Origin: CAZRDB01 sp964598695
GTDB taxonomy: Bacteria > Armatimonadota > Zipacnadia > UBA1398
Length of the DNA stretch: 5,390 bases
Direction of reading: 5' to 3'
Assembly (NCBI GenBank): GCA_964598695.1
Contig: CAZRDB010000262.1
Coordinates: 1-5,390 of the forward strand
A program made the position numbers and the translations under genes. Shown here piece after piece: positions 5,248 to 5,390 of the stretch (position 1 is the first letter of the stretch; each line of letters begins with the position of its first letter). Below the pieces are notes generated by a model. It ran no database searches, was not told where the DNA came from, and was given only the letters and a program-made list of their open reading frames with translations.

Positions 5248-5390
5248 ATGCGGATGGCTGTCCCGGTCTGCCTGCTGCTCGCGCTGCTCGCGCCGCGCTG
5301 CCTTGCGGACGAGGAGCGCGATGTGGTGATCGACCGCTGCGAGGACGTACCGGTCTGGTCGGTCAACCCGGGCTGGGAGTTCCCCGGCGC
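5248..5390 (+). CDS. N-terminus of an exported protein of unknown function (cut by window end)
   Basis: Forty-seven codons are visible, open to the window edge. The first 20 residues form a short signal peptide: MRMAVPV, a Leu/Ala core, then a probable cleavage site after CLA, before DEER. A Cys at position 18 lies near the cleavage site but does not make a proper lipobox. The mature start reads DEERDVVIDRCEDVPVW and continues to a WEFPG segment. This loosely resembles the opening strand of secreted beta-sandwich, carbohydrate-binding-like modules, a weak impression only. ATG 5248 is preferred over the in-frame ATG at 5254 because GAGAGGG (5231-5237) is 10 nt from the first and 16 nt from the second. 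That site sits inside a hairpin. Third positions are mostly G or C, as in the neighbours. Confidence 0.75.
   Translation, partial: MRMAVPVCLLLALLAPRCLADEERDVVIDRCEDVPVWSVNPGWEFPG

Overview
The window comes from a very GC-rich bacterial chromosome. The G/C content is roughly 70% by eye, and third codon positions in the real genes are about 90% G/C. I see no insertion sequence, phage gene, CRISPR array, tRNA or rRNA. All genes that can be supported lie on the + strand. The host cannot be fixed from this sequence. A half-size ABC exporter, a secreted Big-domain/propeller protein, a PIN-PhoH ATPase and another secreted protein would fit a Gram-negative, environmental, high-GC lineage. Armatimonadota is my low-confidence guess.

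Layout. Bases 1-187 are a gene-poor edge with a perfect 8+8 bp inverted repeat (92-111) that looks like a repressor operator. Bases 188-2101 encode an ABC-B type half-transporter with all nucleotide-binding motifs intact. After a 111 bp gap holding a strong, possibly pseudoknotted GC hairpin, 2213-3475 encodes an exported protein with a Big-like domain followed by a six-bladed TolB/PD40-type propeller. A 351 bp gap (3476-3826) has no convincing gene but is rich in complementary GGGAG/CTCCC blocks that could form mutually exclusive RNA stems. It leads into 3827-5161, a PIN-PhoH fusion (PhoH2/YlaK type, RNase plus RNA-dependent ATPase). An 86 bp gap with a 15 bp imperfect hairpin that buries the ribosome binding site precedes 5248-5390, the start of another exported protein cut off by the window edge.

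How the genes relate. The proteins act in different places: inner-membrane export, extracytoplasmic protein, cytoplasmic RNA metabolism, extracytoplasmic protein. The gaps are long enough for separate promoters, so I do not infer a common pathway. What the three gaps share is a stable GC stem close to the next start codon, without a U-tract. The most interesting part is the leader in front of the PhoH gene and its smaller look-alike after it. Both have the geometry of switchable, SD-masking RNA structures, although chance pairing in GC-rich DNA is a real alternative.
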